A stretch of 64,000 bases of DNA from Membranipora membranacea (GCA_914767715.1 OU612067.1:26012162-26076161), one strand, 5' to 3'; shown: positions 33,061 through 45,414, numbered from the stretch's first letter. Notes: generated by a model from the sequence alone, not told the origin. Made by a program: numbers and translations.

Positions 33061-33337
33061 ACAAAAATTTCCTTGCCTTTGCTCAACCACTTGAAACTTA
33101 GATTATAATTGTAACTTGAAGACTTACTTTGAGGCTGCTATTTTGCATCACATCTTATACACCACATTTTATTGTATCATGGGAGCAATTTCCAGCTTTA
33201 AAATCCAAATATTGAGGATGCTATGGCATGGCCTCTCAAACTTTCAGGTGATCACCTTCAATTGGCATTGGGAATCAGCGAGCACTCCGTGTGGGACGTC
33301 ACAATGCATCATACTTATTATGATAAAAATATTCTGG

Positions 33338-33405
33338 GATTTAGTTGGGCTCGAACCTAGGTCCTTAAGGCTCAGCAGGCAACATCGCTACAACTGATCT
33401 ATATT
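33338..33405 (-). repeat. tRNA-like SINE fragment
   Basis: On the minus strand it has a B-box GGTTCGAGCCC and an upstream stem-like region, but no matching acceptor stem and a poor A-box. Confidence 0.4.
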
Positions 33406-34146
33406 GTATACTGGTTTACAGAGCTAGACCTTGTTGTGCGATGGCAGCGGCATTGCCTGCTGGTGTGAAAGTCCCAGGTATGGATTTTAATCATCATCCT
33501 ATCAGTGGAATTATTAGTAGAATATACTCATAATAAGTATGACGCGTTGTGACGTGATTCTTAATGCCGATTGACTATCATCACTTTGAAAGCTTGAGAG
33601 ACCATAACTTCCTCAATATTTGGATTCTAAATCTGGAAATCTCCCACATGATAGAATCAAATATGGAGCATAAGATGTGATACAAAGTAGCAGACTTAAA
33701 GTAAGTCACAAAAGTCACAAAACAAGATAAAATTTAAGTACTTTTTTGGAGCTTATGCGGAGTCTTATCTTAAAACAAGGCCTCGCTGATGGTTGTTTGC
33801 AAGATTGGCTTATGTTAGGGGGATATGCATTGATATGAATTCATGGATTAGTGGTAAAATACACAGTGTGGCTATTAGTGGAGAAATTTCATCAGTATAT
33901 AACATTGTGTCAGTAATTAGATGTAGCTGAAATTCTGACAGCTCAACCATTCTTCGTTAACTGAAAGTGACGTCCCAGTAACAACCTTAAAAAAACAGGC
34001 AAGCTATTTGACATATGTTTACAAGGGGTCAGCTGAAGCATTACTGAACTTTTGGACCAATCAAAGATGAGAAATTGTTTCCAGCAAGCATACATAAATT
34101 GCCATATGCCTGTACTGTGTACAGGATCAGACATATTCTTCTAATC

Positions 34147-34850
34147 CAGCTGTGGGCAACCTGCGGCAGTTTTGCCAGTGCGGCCTAATGGGTAATCTGT
34201 TTTGGCCTAATTGTGGCCTTATGTCTGTGAAAATCACACATTCAAGTTTCAACTGTCATGTGGATGTCCAAGTATGCATCACCCTGTACAAGCACAATTC
34301 ATTGTTGGGATATCAAAATATTGGCATTCTGTATCAACCATGCGCTAAGTTACTTACATGTAGAAACAAAAGGAACTTCCCAAGCCATTCTACACAAAAG
34401 CATCATGAATGTACTGGTGCCAACTACTTTTTCACGCGCTTCCATTTCAACAAATATCCCAAACAGTGAAGAAATTGTCGTAATATTGTGAGAGAAAAGC
34501 AATTTAATCAATTCTTTCACCTTTGGATATTCAACTACAAACTGTGTTTTGCAAAGCTGTAATTTTGAGCAAGAATGGAAAAGTGGTTCCATCAAAAATT
34601 TGACATTGTTACAAGTGCGCCAGCATTTTGCCTGAAATGTTCCAGGTTGAATCTCATTGACAAGTATGAAAATATTTACTGCACTTCTTGAGCGCCCATC
34701 CTGCCCTTTGCCCTACTGCTCGAAACACTGGGAAACAGCCATGTACACAACCGTTTCCCAGACACAAAAATTCAGTAGATTAGATAAACAAGATAAAGTT
34801 AAACTGATGCAGTTGAAAAATCTGATGCTTATTGCAACATAACAATAAAA
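34147..34850 (+). mobile_element. hAT-type element end with degraded transposase, copy 2
   Basis: Begins CAGCTGTGGGCAACCTGCGG, typical of ends of hAT elements in the GTF2IRD2/Charlie-like group. Around 34620-34700, frames with LPEMFQVES and, after frameshifts, IDKYENIY recall the C-terminal region of such transposases (LPExxQxELIDLQ). No intact ORF. The family call is from the terminal motif; the transposase match is weak. Confidence 0.45.
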
Positions 34851-35106
34851 TTTTTATCGACACATAATTCTGCATTAGTTTGTATAAAATACACAGTGCA
34901 GAATTATACTTAGCGTTACAAGTTTGTGCTGGAAAAATATGTTGTGGCCTTTTGTGTTGATTCTGCTGATTCTATTTACATGGTTGCTTCAAACTTTAGT
35001 TTCTCAGATCTTAAAGAGTTCCAAGATTACTACGGTGTAAATATCCGTTTTCACAAGACAACCGTACAAAAATAGCATCTCACTCAACTCAAATTCCAAT
35101 ACTCAC

Positions 35107-35907
35107 CGTTCTCTTTCTTATCGATCGCATTACCAGCAGGTGGAATATTTTGCGTGAATTCAACACAAACCCCAACGGATGGAAAACCCCCATCACCGCT
35201 AGTCTCATCTGTGTCTTCTAGAAGAAGCTTCGGTTTGCGCCTCATATTTTCGCAAGAAGTAATCCTTACATTCAAATCCTGTCTTAGCTCTTTCATTTGC
35301 TCAGTAATCTGCTCACGAGCAGATGTCATTCGTACTTCTATTTTACGTTGTAGCTTTTGTTTGTATAGTACCAAGTCACGTTTACTGTAATTGGTGGAGA
35401 CAACTTCATCAGAGTGAGCTTTCAGCTTCAGTTCTCTGAAACTCTTCTGCAACTTTTTCTTAGATGCTTCGAGATTTTCTATTCTTGTTGATTGAATTGT
35501 CACTTTCTTATCTAATTTGATGCACTTTTCCTCGCCTCGTTGAATTGCATCCTTTAGATCTGCAATCATCGCGGTCTTTTCAACATTTTGTTCTTTGAGC
35601 GATTGAATAGAGTTCTTGAAAAGTTTCATGTCATCACATATTTTAGTCTGTAGACCAGTTATAACTGCCTTCCACTCCTCAATCCCAGAGAATTTTGATT
35701 CGAGGTCTGAAATCTTTTCCTCATATCTTGACAGTTTGGGTTTGATGGTTTCATGTATGACTTGCCCGTTGATTACAGTTTGGCTTTGTATATCCTGCAA
35801 GTTTTTGGCCTGTTGATCTAGACATCCCTGTTGGTGGGTATATTCTTGCTTTGTTGGTAAATCTTGTTCACGTTGTGTCAGTTTGTATTGCACCTCTTCA
35901 TCAAATG
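35107..35907 (-). CDS. Long coiled-coil exon
   Basis: 801 nt with acceptor TTTTTCAG and donor GTGAGT at 35106-35101; first two bases complete GCA, last base leaves G. It encodes about 266 residues starting FDEEVQYKLTQREQDLPTKQ, with long charged heptad stretches (YEEKISDLESKF, LKDAIQRGEEKCIKLDKKV, QITEQMKELRQDLNVRI) typical of an extended coiled coil, then an acidic linker (LLEDTDETSGDGG). No known domain. It may be an oligomerisation or scaffold protein. It is adjacent to the truncated LRR-Roc exon on the same strand. Confidence 0.7.
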
Positions 35908-36069
35908 CTGAAAAATTAATTATGACAAACTGTTACCACACAAAGCTCTTTATCAATTGCTGGAATATTACGACCCTGATGAAATTCTATTGCGCCAGTA
36001 CTCAGGACATTTGACAAGCAGCCTTTCACATGCAGGCAATGGCCATGGTTACGGAGTGGATTGTCTTAC

Positions 36070-36161
36070 CTGTTATCTTTTCTCTGATGAGCTTTTCCAC
36101 CTCAGTCATCAACTCTCTTCTGAACTCAACCAATCCTGCTGATCTGGTGAAATACCTCTGC
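36070..36161 (-). CDS. Upstream exon of the coiled-coil gene
   Basis: A GTAAGA donor at 36069-36064 leaves one G that completes GCA with the next exon. The peptide ends FRRELMTEVEKLIREKIT and is helical and charged, like its continuation. Its 5' limit is uncertain: acceptors at 36162 and 36158 are possible, or the ATG at 36109 may be the start codon (13 codons). Confidence 0.5.
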
Positions 36162-36420
36162 CTGTACTTGTGTCTGCCTCATCTAAGTCTAAGTCTAACT
36201 CTACAATACCAAAAGATTTAGTTAGCATCAGTTTGGCAGAGCATTTTCATATATCATGTTTTCATAATCTTCCTTGACTCTTTCTTCATTTGCAAACCTC
36301 CGAAACCTGTGGTTCATATTTCATCTACTTGCATTACACTGTATGAGGGAATCTTGTTCCGTTGAGCCTATCTTCATGCATGCATGTTCTATGTGTGTAC
36401 AGACATGCAGGGGTTGTATT

Positions 36421-36565
36421 AGTCTAAGTGCTCAGACTCCGATCCAAGGCGCAGGGAGTTACTCGGCAAGTAACTCCCTGCGCCCTGCTCAGACTCCAAG
36501 GCGCAGGGAGTTACTTGCGCAAGTAACTCCCTGCGCCTTGGATTGGAGTCTGAGCACTTAGACTA
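36421..36565. repeat. Nested ~145-bp palindrome
   Basis: Outer arms AGTCTAAGTGCTCAGACTCC (36421) and its inverse ending at about 36564 enclose further inverted copies of GCGCAGGGAGTTAC. The inner part 36499-36538 is an essentially perfect palindrome centred on TTGCGCAA. It could extrude a cruciform or form a long hairpin in RNA. Confidence 0.9.
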
Positions 36566-36740
36566 AGTTTAGCTGATGTATTCTATTTATGCAGTTGCTG
36601 CCAATATTAAAAGAAGAGTGAACATAAGTATTTTGTCGGGTCATCATACTCATCACTAAGAGTTTTCTGTGTTAACAGAAATTGTGAGCGGACAATTCGA
36701 ATGGAATGCTTTCGATTTCCATCATGACTAAAAGAAAAGA

Positions 36741-36806
36741 TATGCCCCGGCAGGGATTTGAACCCGGGCCTCCTACGTTATAGACTTTGATGCTACCTTG
36801 CACAGC
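36741..36806 (-). repeat. tRNA-like sequence, probably SINE-derived
   Basis: On the minus strand it ends GGGTTCAAATCCCTGCCGGG, with a perfect B-box and T-arm. The 5' acceptor strand that would pair with CCGGGGCA is absent within tRNA distance, so it is not a functional tRNA. Confidence 0.5.
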
Positions 36807-36952
36807 AATATCTATTCATCACAGGAGATCTTGCCTGGTCATCTAAATACAAACTCATTGAATACAATGTCAATCCAATGATATAATATTGACTAGAACT
36901 ATAACTATACAATAGCAATAATGAATGTAATTTATTTAGCAGGCAGGGTTAA

Positions 36953-37289
36953 TTACACAATAATGGTTGCTGGTTGGGTAATGATATATGGGTCAGTTTC
37001 AAACAATTCTAGAATTGTACAGAATTGTCTAACAATTCTTGGGTATGAAATGAAGTGAGGTATGAATCGCAGATTACTACCTCTTTCCAATTTTGGTTCT
37101 GAATAGTATTTTCTCACAGCAGTCACACCCTGTTCGCAGACAGCATATGGAGGAGATGTTAGTGCAGTACAGCCATAACAGTAAAAAGCTGCAGTGAGTG
37201 TTTTGATGCTGAACAGGCTCTCAGGTAGTGTGTTGAGTGATGAGTTATTAGCGATATTCAGTGTACGAAGGTTACTCAGCTCTCCTACG
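36953..37289 (-). pseudogene. Truncated copy of the LRR-Roc exon
   Basis: It starts at the same TTATTGCAG acceptor as the 7095 exon and reads GELSNLRTLNIANN ... PPYAVCEQGVTAVRKYY. It follows the Roc exon up to NLRFIP, then diverges at about 37058 just before the P-loop into unrelated sequence and stops at TAA (36955-36953). It lacks Roc, COR and caspase. The frame is open throughout (111 codons), so it may be a real terminal exon of a shortened LRR protein, or splicing may occur at G|GTAGTA (37081). It serves the second cassette array, which lies upstream. Confidence 0.7.
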
Positions 37290-38233
37290 CTGCAATAATA
37301 AATTATATTTATTACTTAACGAGAAAAATCTACGATCTTCACTGTGTATGTATTTTTTACTTGCTGAACAAAGATCTCCATTTGCATTAGCATCATTCAA
37401 ACTCTTTTTCTCTTTTGTTTTTAACTTGTCGGATAACCATATTTGGATATGGTGGGTAGTAATGAGTCAGAAAATATACTAAAGACTGTCCGCTATATCT
37501 TTAGTCCTTAATTTAGCATATTGCCGAATCCTGGTGTCAAGTTCTCAAACTCCTACTCATTAATTTATGAACCCGATTTAGCTGGCAATTGCCAATAAAA
37601 CCTTCAGGTGGTAGTGGGTAGACAACTAGCGCTAGAACAAAGAGGATTCTCACTCTCCCCTAAATCCCCTAAATCCCCTAAATTCCATTAGATCAGCAGT
37701 TGTAAGTTTATTAACAAAGTCACAAAAAAACCTCCCATTACAATATACCTATACATACTTTAATTTGCAAACAGATGATATATATATATATATATATATA
37801 CTCTGCTTCTCCACAGACTAACCACATACATTAAATGTAGTCAGAGCCATGTTTTGATATTTGGCCATAATTGTTTGCAATTTAGTAGATGGCTAAATTT
37901 TAACTGTGACCAACTAGTGAAAAATTATAATATTTCTTGATATTAGTATATACCAGTTCATCATGTCATGTGAGATGTGATGATGACCATTGTAAATAAA
38001 TTATATTGTTTATCAAAAACGCAAATTACTCAAAATTACATTTTATGTTGATGTTCTTGCAGTATCGTTTTAATACATTTATCTAAAGTGATGAAATGAT
38101 ATTACAACCAAAATTTCATTAGCCATAGAATGACTTCCTTGTGATCCAATGTACATCTTTCATCAAAATGATTTGATAGGTAAATGCTAGATCGATTTGC
38201 AGACTCAGACTAAGTATAGGATGTCACACTCAC
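37290..38233. other. Intron with TA microsatellite
   Basis: 37290-37650 duplicates 7096-7456. A (TA)n run of about 24 bp lies at 37776-37800. Nothing coding is seen. Confidence 0.6.
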
Positions 38234-38374
38234 CCCTCAGGTAGCTGTTTGAGATCACAGTAGTCCACATGTAACTCTCTCAGTGCTCTCAGCTCACACA
38301 GCCCCTCAGGTAATGTGTGTAGAGCTCCATTCCATGATACATTTAATACCTCCAGCTTAGTCAGTGATCTAATA
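38234..38374 (-). CDS. LRR cassette exon (141 nt)
   Basis: Acceptor TATTACAG, donor GTGAGT at 38233-38228. It encodes LEVLNVSWNGALHTLPEG and LRELHVDYCDLKQLPE. The usual Trp after LPE is Gly. It is the last cassette of the second array before the truncated Roc exon. Confidence 0.83.
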
Positions 38375-39549
38375 CTGTAATATATAATATATATAGATAT
38401 CTATTAATACATCACATGAAATGAGAGGAGGAGCTTTGTAAACAAGTTATGTCGTATATCATAAGGATCTAATGGCAGCCCCTCAGTACGTAATCTTGTG
38501 TTTATAAATCATCTCAAAAGTATAATTTCCTTAGCACCGATCTCTCTGAGACTGGTGGGGGGGGGGAGGGATTTCTCCCTGCTGTGACAGATAGTTGGCA
38601 ACAAAAAGTGAAACGACAAATAATTATTTGCATGTCATACGCTATATGATATAAGAATTCAAGACTAACTTCTAGTTATATAGAAATAGAGGGCATTGGA
38701 TATCCTACATTCCATTTCTACATTGATTAACAATCGAGGATAACAACTTCATATCTGAATCCAAAGATCAAAATTCAATAATAGCAAAAGCTCAAATTTA
38801 AAAATGAAATGCTCATTTATTGAAGGTGAAGAAAAGCTTAGTCAGTGATCTAATACTGTAATATATAATATATATAGATAATTATTAATACATCACATGA
38901 AATGAGAGGAGGAGCTTTGTAAACAAGTTATGTCGTATATCATAAGGATCTAATGGCAGCCCCTCAGTACGTAATCTTGTGTTTATAAAATCATCTCAAA
39001 AGTATAATTTCCTTAGCACCGATCTCTCTGCGATCGGGGAGGGGGGGGGGGAAATTCTCCCTGCTGAGACAGATAGTTGACAACAAGAAGTGAAACGACA
39101 AATAATTATTTGCATGTCATACGCTATATGATATAAGAATTCAAGACTAACTTCTAGTTATATAGAAATAGAGGGCATTGGATATCCTACATTCCATTTC
39201 TACATTGATTAACAATCCTTATAACAACTTCATATCTGAATCCAAAGATCAAAATTCAATAACAGCAAAAGCTCGAATTTAAATATGAAATGCTCATTCA
39301 TTGAATGTGAAGAAAAATGATAGATAGTCACTGCTGAACAATATTAGTAATTATTTTTGAAAAAAATTAATTTTAGTCTGCATCCTTACTATGCAGCCAT
39401 TAAGTCATAGCTGGCAAGAAGGCAACCCATTTTTTCATCACTTTATTTTTAAGTTAACATTTCAAAAAATTGAAGATTATTGCAAAAATCCTTTATCAGT
39501 GACAATGCTGTAGTAAGTGATAGACTGAGAATAGCAGGTACAGACTCAC

Positions 39550-39690
39550 CACTCAGGTAGCTGTTTGAGATCACAGTAGCCCACATACAACTTTCTCAGT
39601 GATCTCAGCTCACACAGCCACTCAGGTAATGTGTGTAGAGCTCCATTCCATGATACATTTAATACCTCCAGCTTAGTCAGTGATCTAATA
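39550..39690 (-). CDS. LRR cassette exon (141 nt)
   Basis: Acceptor ATATTACAG, donor GTGAGT at 39549-39544. It encodes LEVLNVSWNGALHTLPEW and LRKLYVGYCDLKQLPE. Confidence 0.83.
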
Positions 39691-40383
39691 CTGTAATATA
39701 TAATATACATAGATAATTATTAATACATCACATGAAATGAGAGGAGGAGCTTTGTAAACAAGTTATGTCGGATATCATAAGGATCTAATGGCAGCCCCTC
39801 AGTACATAATCTTGTGTTTATAAAATCATCTCAAAAGTATAATTTCCTTAGCACCGATCTCTCTGCGACCGGGGGGGGGGGGGGAATTTTCCCTGCTGTG
39901 ACAGATAGTTGTCAACAAGAAGTGAAACGGCAAATAATCATTTGCATGTCATACGCTCTATGATATAAGAATTCAAGACTAACTTCTAGTTATATAGAAA
40001 TAGAGGGCATTGGATATCCTACATTCCATTTCTACATTGATTAACAATCGAGGATAACAACTTCATATCTGCATCCAAAGATCAAAATTCAATAATAGCA
40101 AAACCTCAAATTTAAAAATGAAATGCTCATTTATTGAAGGTGAAGAAAAATGATAGATAGTCATGGCTGAACAATATTAGTAATTATTTTTGAAAAAGAT
40201 AAATTTTAGTCTGCATCCTTACTATGCAGCCACTAAGTCATAGCTGGCAAGAAGGCAACCCATTTTTTCCTCACTTTAATTTTTAAGTAATTATTTCAAA
40301 AAATTGAAGATTATTGCAAAAATCTTTTATCAGTGACAATGCTGTAGTAATTGATAGACTGAGAATAGCAGGTACAGACTCAC

Positions 40384-40524
40384 CACTCAGGTAGCTGTTT
40401 GAAATTACAGGAGATCACATATAACTCTCTCAGTGCTCTCAGCTCACACAGCCACTCAGGTAATGTGTGTAGAGCTCCATTATATGATACATATAATACC
40501 TCCAGCTTAGTCAGTGATCTAATA
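40384..40524 (-). CDS. LRR cassette exon (141 nt)
   Basis: Acceptor TATTGCAG, donor GTGAGT at 40383-40378. It encodes LEVLYVSYNGALHTLPEW and LRELYVISCNFKQLPE, among the most divergent beta-face residues of the array. Confidence 0.83.
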
Positions 40525-41891
40525 CTGCAATATATAACATATATATAGATAATTATTAATACATCACATGAAATGAGAGGAGGAGCTTTGTAAACAAGAT
40601 ATGTCGTATATCATAAGGATCTAATGGCAGCCCCTCAGTACGTAATCTTGTGTTTATAATATTATCTCAAAAGTATAATTTCCATAGCACCGATCTCTCT
40701 GCGACCGGGGGGGGGGGGGGGGGAATTCTTCCTGCTGTGACAGATAGTTGACAACAAGAAGTGAAACGGCAAATAATTATTTGCATGTCATACGCTCTAT
40801 GATATAAGAATTCAAGACTAACTTCTAGTTATATAGAAATAGAGGGCATTGGATATCCTACATTCCATTTCTACATTGATTAACAATCGAGGATAACAAC
40901 TTCATATCTGCATCCAAAGATCAAAATTCAATAATAGCAAAAGCTCAAATTTAAAAATGAAATGCTCATTTATTGAAGGTGAAGAAAAGCTTAGTCAGTG
41001 ATCTAATACTATAATATATACATGTATATATATAATAATACATCATGTGAGATGAGGAGCAGGATCCACCCCATTTCTTCTATCTCATTTTCGCACCAGG
41101 CTGTTAGATAGTCACGGCTGAACAACACTAGTAATTATTCTTGAGACATATAATTTTTAGTCTGCATCCGTACTATGCAGCCTTACAATAAGTCATAGCT
41201 GGCAGGAAGGCAACCTATTTTTTCATCACTTTATTTTTTAAGTTATTTATGTATTTATTTTATGTATTTATTTTATTTTATGTAGTTATTTTAAGTTATT
41301 TATGTGATTATTTAAGTTATTTAAGCCATTTATGTCACATCATGAAAAACATTAGTAATAATGATTTTTCGCTGACACTAAAAGTATATATTTATATATA
41401 AGTTAATATTTCAACAAATTGAGGATTGAGGATTGCAAATATCTTTTATCAGTGACAATGCTGTAGTAAATAATAGACTGAGATTAAGAGATACAGACTC
41501 ACTGTCAAACAACTAGCTATGATGGAATTTTCTACACTTGATTACTACATTAGTTATCGATGGCGGATTTTAATTTTATATTTGAATCCTTAAATCTAAA
41601 ACTCAGACGGAAGTTTGGCAAATTCCAATGTGAAAGCTAATTTATTGGAATGTAGAAATAAAAGATAATATAGTTATCGTTATCAACGTAAGACATTATT
41701 CTTACTTAAACTTGACCGATTTCTCAAGTCTGAATCCTTATAACACAGCCTTATGATAATGTATCGCTGGTAAAAGAAAACCTGTTTATTCACTTTAGCT
41801 TAGTTATTTATATTTCACAGCCTCTTCAAAGGTAAGGATTATTGAAGAAATAAAAAACAAAATATGAATTGACGCGACGTGACAGCCTCAC

Positions 41892-41979
41892 CACTCAGGT
41901 AGCTGTCTGAGATCCAATAACTCCCTCGGTGCTCTCAGCTCACACAGCCACACAGGTAATGTGTGTAGAGCTTTATTAC
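41892..41979 (-). CDS. 3' part (88 nt) of split LRR exon
   Basis: In frame after an ATCCTCAG acceptor, but four residues short in the second LRR beta-strand (RELLDLRQLPE). Donor GTGAGG. The frame is open with its partner half at 42385; function of a shortened repeat is doubtful. Confidence 0.5.
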
Positions 41980-42384
41980 CTGAGGATTATGCTAATTGAC
42001 TTGAAATTTTAGAGCTGCCTACTCTATGTGATTTTATTTCTGAGATGTCTAAAACTGTTTTTAACAATATTGCGTCCAATGAAGACCATCCTCTTTTTTG
42101 TTGTGTTGTTTTTAACTGTGCAAAGGTATCCTCTTGCCTATATACCATCTATCGCCCACCAAAGTGCAAGACTCAAAAGCATTTAAAGTGCTTTTTTCCT
42201 TACCACATGCCAACTTTCAACAAAGTTTAAATTTCTCATTTTCATCTACCAATCCAATATTATCGCTTGCTGATACATGGATTAAAATTATAAATCTCCC
42301 CTAACCTAACCTAATGGCTGGTTCACATTGTCCCAGACGACCATCCCAGATAACCTAACCTAACCTAACCTAACCTAACCTAAC
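41980..42384 (-). mobile_element. Transposon-derived intron, copy 3
   Basis: GTTAGG...CCTCAG ends, with TTAGG arrays at both sides of a short GTCTGGGA remnant. Same insertion point as the other copies. Confidence 0.65.
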
Positions 42385-42416
42385 CTGATACCTCCAGCTG
42401 AGTCAGTGAACTGATG
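42385..42416 (-). CDS. 5' part (32 nt) of split LRR exon
   Basis: Nine bases shorter than the intact 41-nt half (the codons between GTA and TCA are lost), so still in frame. The exon reads SSLTQLEVS before the intron. Confidence 0.5.
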
Positions 42417-43632
42417 CTGTAATAAATATACATGTATATGACTTGCTGAAGAGATATCTTGTAAACGCTGACAAGGTTATTAGCAAAATCCCTCTAGAAA
42501 ATGAAGCTTACACCATGTGTGTACACTGCATGGCCTGACCATGCGTGTTAAAGTTTTTCGTACTAATTTTCAAGCTATTATCAATAACCACCAAACAATG
42601 TAAAGAAAATCAAACTCTTTTTGGGGTTTGAGGCTACAATTTTTTCCGACATAATTTCATAATATTCAAGCTTTATCAAACTTTGGAATTGTTTCCTCTT
42701 GTAAAGAGAAGAGACAACCGCTTAAAATCAGAGATGCAATTCGTGAAGACCAATGAGCATGAACATTAATAATTCCATTGAAGAATCTGTCCTATCAAAT
42801 AAGGGTGGCCATTTATTGCAGGCCAGACACAGATGATGTCTGGTAAACTGTACTTACATAACTTATCATTGAACTTTGCGAAGAGTTTTTCGAGTGCCAA
42901 ATGGGATTTCAGCAACCAAAAGTTAATAAACACCTTTAGAACATAAAATATCAACCTAATTTTAAGTAATCGTCCTATCCTTCCAAATCACTTTGAAGTA
43001 CATCAGACCATTCTCCCTGATCAGACGACATCTGAAACTGAATCTCATGAAGATGAGAGGGGTTAAGAAATTAAGTGTATGAATTCAAAGCATCCAATTT
43101 TGAGAGATACAGCAGAAACTCATTTAAAACAAGTTAGAGGGGTTCAATTACTTGTAATGACAGGTATTCTAAAAGTGAATCTTAGTGACCAAAAAACTCT
43201 TTGTTTTCAAAAGAAAACATTTACAAAAAAGGGATAAAGAAGCACATTGCAGAGAGATGATTGATACATGCCTTCTTGTTTACAAGAAAAGGCAAAGCTG
43301 TCATCTATTTCTATGAGAATTGTTCCACATGCGCACTGTACTCGCTATCTACCGGGGGCCCTTGAGCTCTTCGCCAGCTTCACTAGGAACTAGGCTAAAG
43401 ATCTGCCCACTCTCCTCTAGAACTCACATTGTATTGGTTAAATTAATACTGATTGAATGCAAAACATCATTTACAATAATGAATTATTGTGGTGATATGG
43501 CTAAGTGGGAAAATCACTTGCTTGGATGACGGGAGGTGGAAAAATGACATTGAGAAGTTTTCCTATACTATATTCTAACTAGAAATGCAGGGGTGTATAC
43601 TAAGAGATGTAATAGAGATGTAAAAAAAAAAT

Positions 43633-43870
43633 CTGGCTTCACCGGGATTCGAACTCGGGCCTCTCGCATAAAGCCATCTAATCCAGGTGTTTAAATATAA
43701 TGATGTAGTGGGTGTAAGTAGTAATAAATAGAAAACTAAACCTCATAGTAGTGGTGTAACTCCTCCTTTGTCACTATGGTCTAAGAACCAATTTGGCTTC
43801 ACCAAGAATTAAACTTGGGCCTCTTGCGCTGTGATCGAGCACACTAGCCACTCAGCCACGCCTGCCCACT
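43633..43870 (-). repeat. tRNA-derived SINE-like pair, copy 4
   Basis: The same pair as at 22465-22700, with the B-box form GTTCGAATCCC, preceded on the plus strand by an A-rich run (43621-43631). Confidence 0.6.
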
Positions 43871-44390
43871 GGAGCTCACAGATTTAAATTGAATATGAAT
43901 TGTAAAAAGTAAGCTGTTGTGTAATTTTGTTAAAATGTTCTGTTTTTCAAGCTTTCATGGCAGAGATCAGGCAAAAAAAGTGTAAAATATATTATATGCG
44001 CAACCTCACCTGGTCTTAGTATATATTTGTGGTTGAAGACAGGGCTTTGATTCAGCCATTTCTTCTATTTTTTAAAAAACACGTTTTGAAAAAGTGTTAT
44101 GAGGCACTGGATATGGGTCTCTTTTATTTTATATACATGAACATTTATCATAAACACAGAACTTAAAATTTGTGGACAAGTTACCCAAAGTTGTACTTAA
44201 CTGTGAACTGGTTCAGTTGCAAAGTTGAATATTTAGGAGCTAGCTTGCAATAATTATGCAAGAACCAAAATTAAATCTTACAGCCTTCTAATATGAAAAT
44301 ACAGAAATAAATTTACCCTTTTATGATCTTTTTTATCCAAAATAAAATTTATATTGATCATCAGACTGAGAATAGCAGGTACAGACTCAC

Positions 44391-44531
44391 CACTCAGGTA
44401 GGTGTTTGAGACTACAGTAGCTCACATCTAACTCTCTCATTGATCTCAGCTCACACAGCCACTCAGGTAATGTGTGTAGAGCTCGATTCCATGATACATC
44501 TAATACCTCCAGCTGAGTCAGTGACCTGATA
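44391..44531 (-). CDS. LRR cassette exon (141 nt)
   Basis: Acceptor TACTTCAG, donor GTGAGT at 44390-44385. It encodes a double LRR with MRELDVSYCSLKHLPE, the same second repeat as the 47898 exon. Confidence 0.83.
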
Positions 44532-45414
44532 CTGAAGTATATACATGTATATATATAATAATACATCATGTGAGATGAGGAGCAGGATCCACCCCATTTC
44601 TTCTATCTCATTTTCGCACCAGGCCGTTAGATAGTCACGGCTGAACAACATCAGTAATTATTCTTGAGACATATAATTTTTAGTCTGCATCCGTACTATG
44701 CAGCCTTACAATAAGTCATAGCTGGCAGGAAGGCAACCTATTTTTTCATCACTTTATTTTTTAAGTTATTTATGTATTTATTTTATGTATTTATTTTATT
44801 TTATGTAGTTATTTTAAGTTATTTATGTGATTATTTAAGTTATTTAAGCCATTTATGTCACATCATGAAAAACATTAGTAATAATGATTTTTCGCTGACA
44901 CTAAAAGTATATATTTATATATAAGTTAATATTTCAACAAATTGAGGATTGAGGATTGCAAATATCTTTTATCAGTGACAATGCTGTAGTAAATAATAGA
45001 CTGAGATTAAGAGATACAGACTCACTGTCAAACAACTAGCTATGATGGAATTTTCTACACTTGATTACTACATTAGTTATCGATGGCGGATTTTAATTTT
45101 ATATTTGAATCCTTAAATCTAAAACTCAGACGGAAGTTTGGCAAATTCCAATGTGAAAGCTAATTTATTGGAATGTAGAAATAAAAGATAATATAGTTAT
45201 CGTTATCAACGTAAGACATTATTCTTACTTAAACTTGACCGATTTCTCAAGTCTGAATCCTTATAACACAGCCTTATGATAATGTATCGCTGGTAAAATA
45301 AAACCTGTTTATTCACTTTAGCTTAGTTATTTATATTTCACAGCCTCTTCAAAGGTAAGGATTATTGAAGAAATAAAAAACAAAATATGAATTGACGCGA
45401 CGTGACAGCCTCAC

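Larger units (their letters stand above)
38375..41008 (-). repeat. Tandem 0.83-kb LRR units
   Basis: Units 38375-38855 (truncated, 481 bp), 38856-39690 (835), 39691-40524 (834) and 40525-41008 (truncated, 484). The truncated ones end after the first ~20 nt of the exon (38837-38855, 40988-41008), fused at AAGCT to intron sequence. All carry a poly-G tract. Confidence 0.85.
41009..44531 (-). repeat. Long LRR amplification unit A (3,523 bp)
   Basis: Contains one split LRR exon, an unoccupied site for the long inverted-repeat element, a SINE-like pair and one intact LRR exon. Nearly the same as unit B. Confidence 0.85.

Noticed and set aside
34350-34595. Minus-strand 81-codon frame in the hAT region
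   Set aside because: No transposase motif on that strand; the weak hAT similarity is on the plus strand and frameshifted.
36741-36806. Functional tRNA gene
   Set aside because: The B-box and T-arm are good, but no 5' acceptor strand pairs with the 3' end at tRNA distance.
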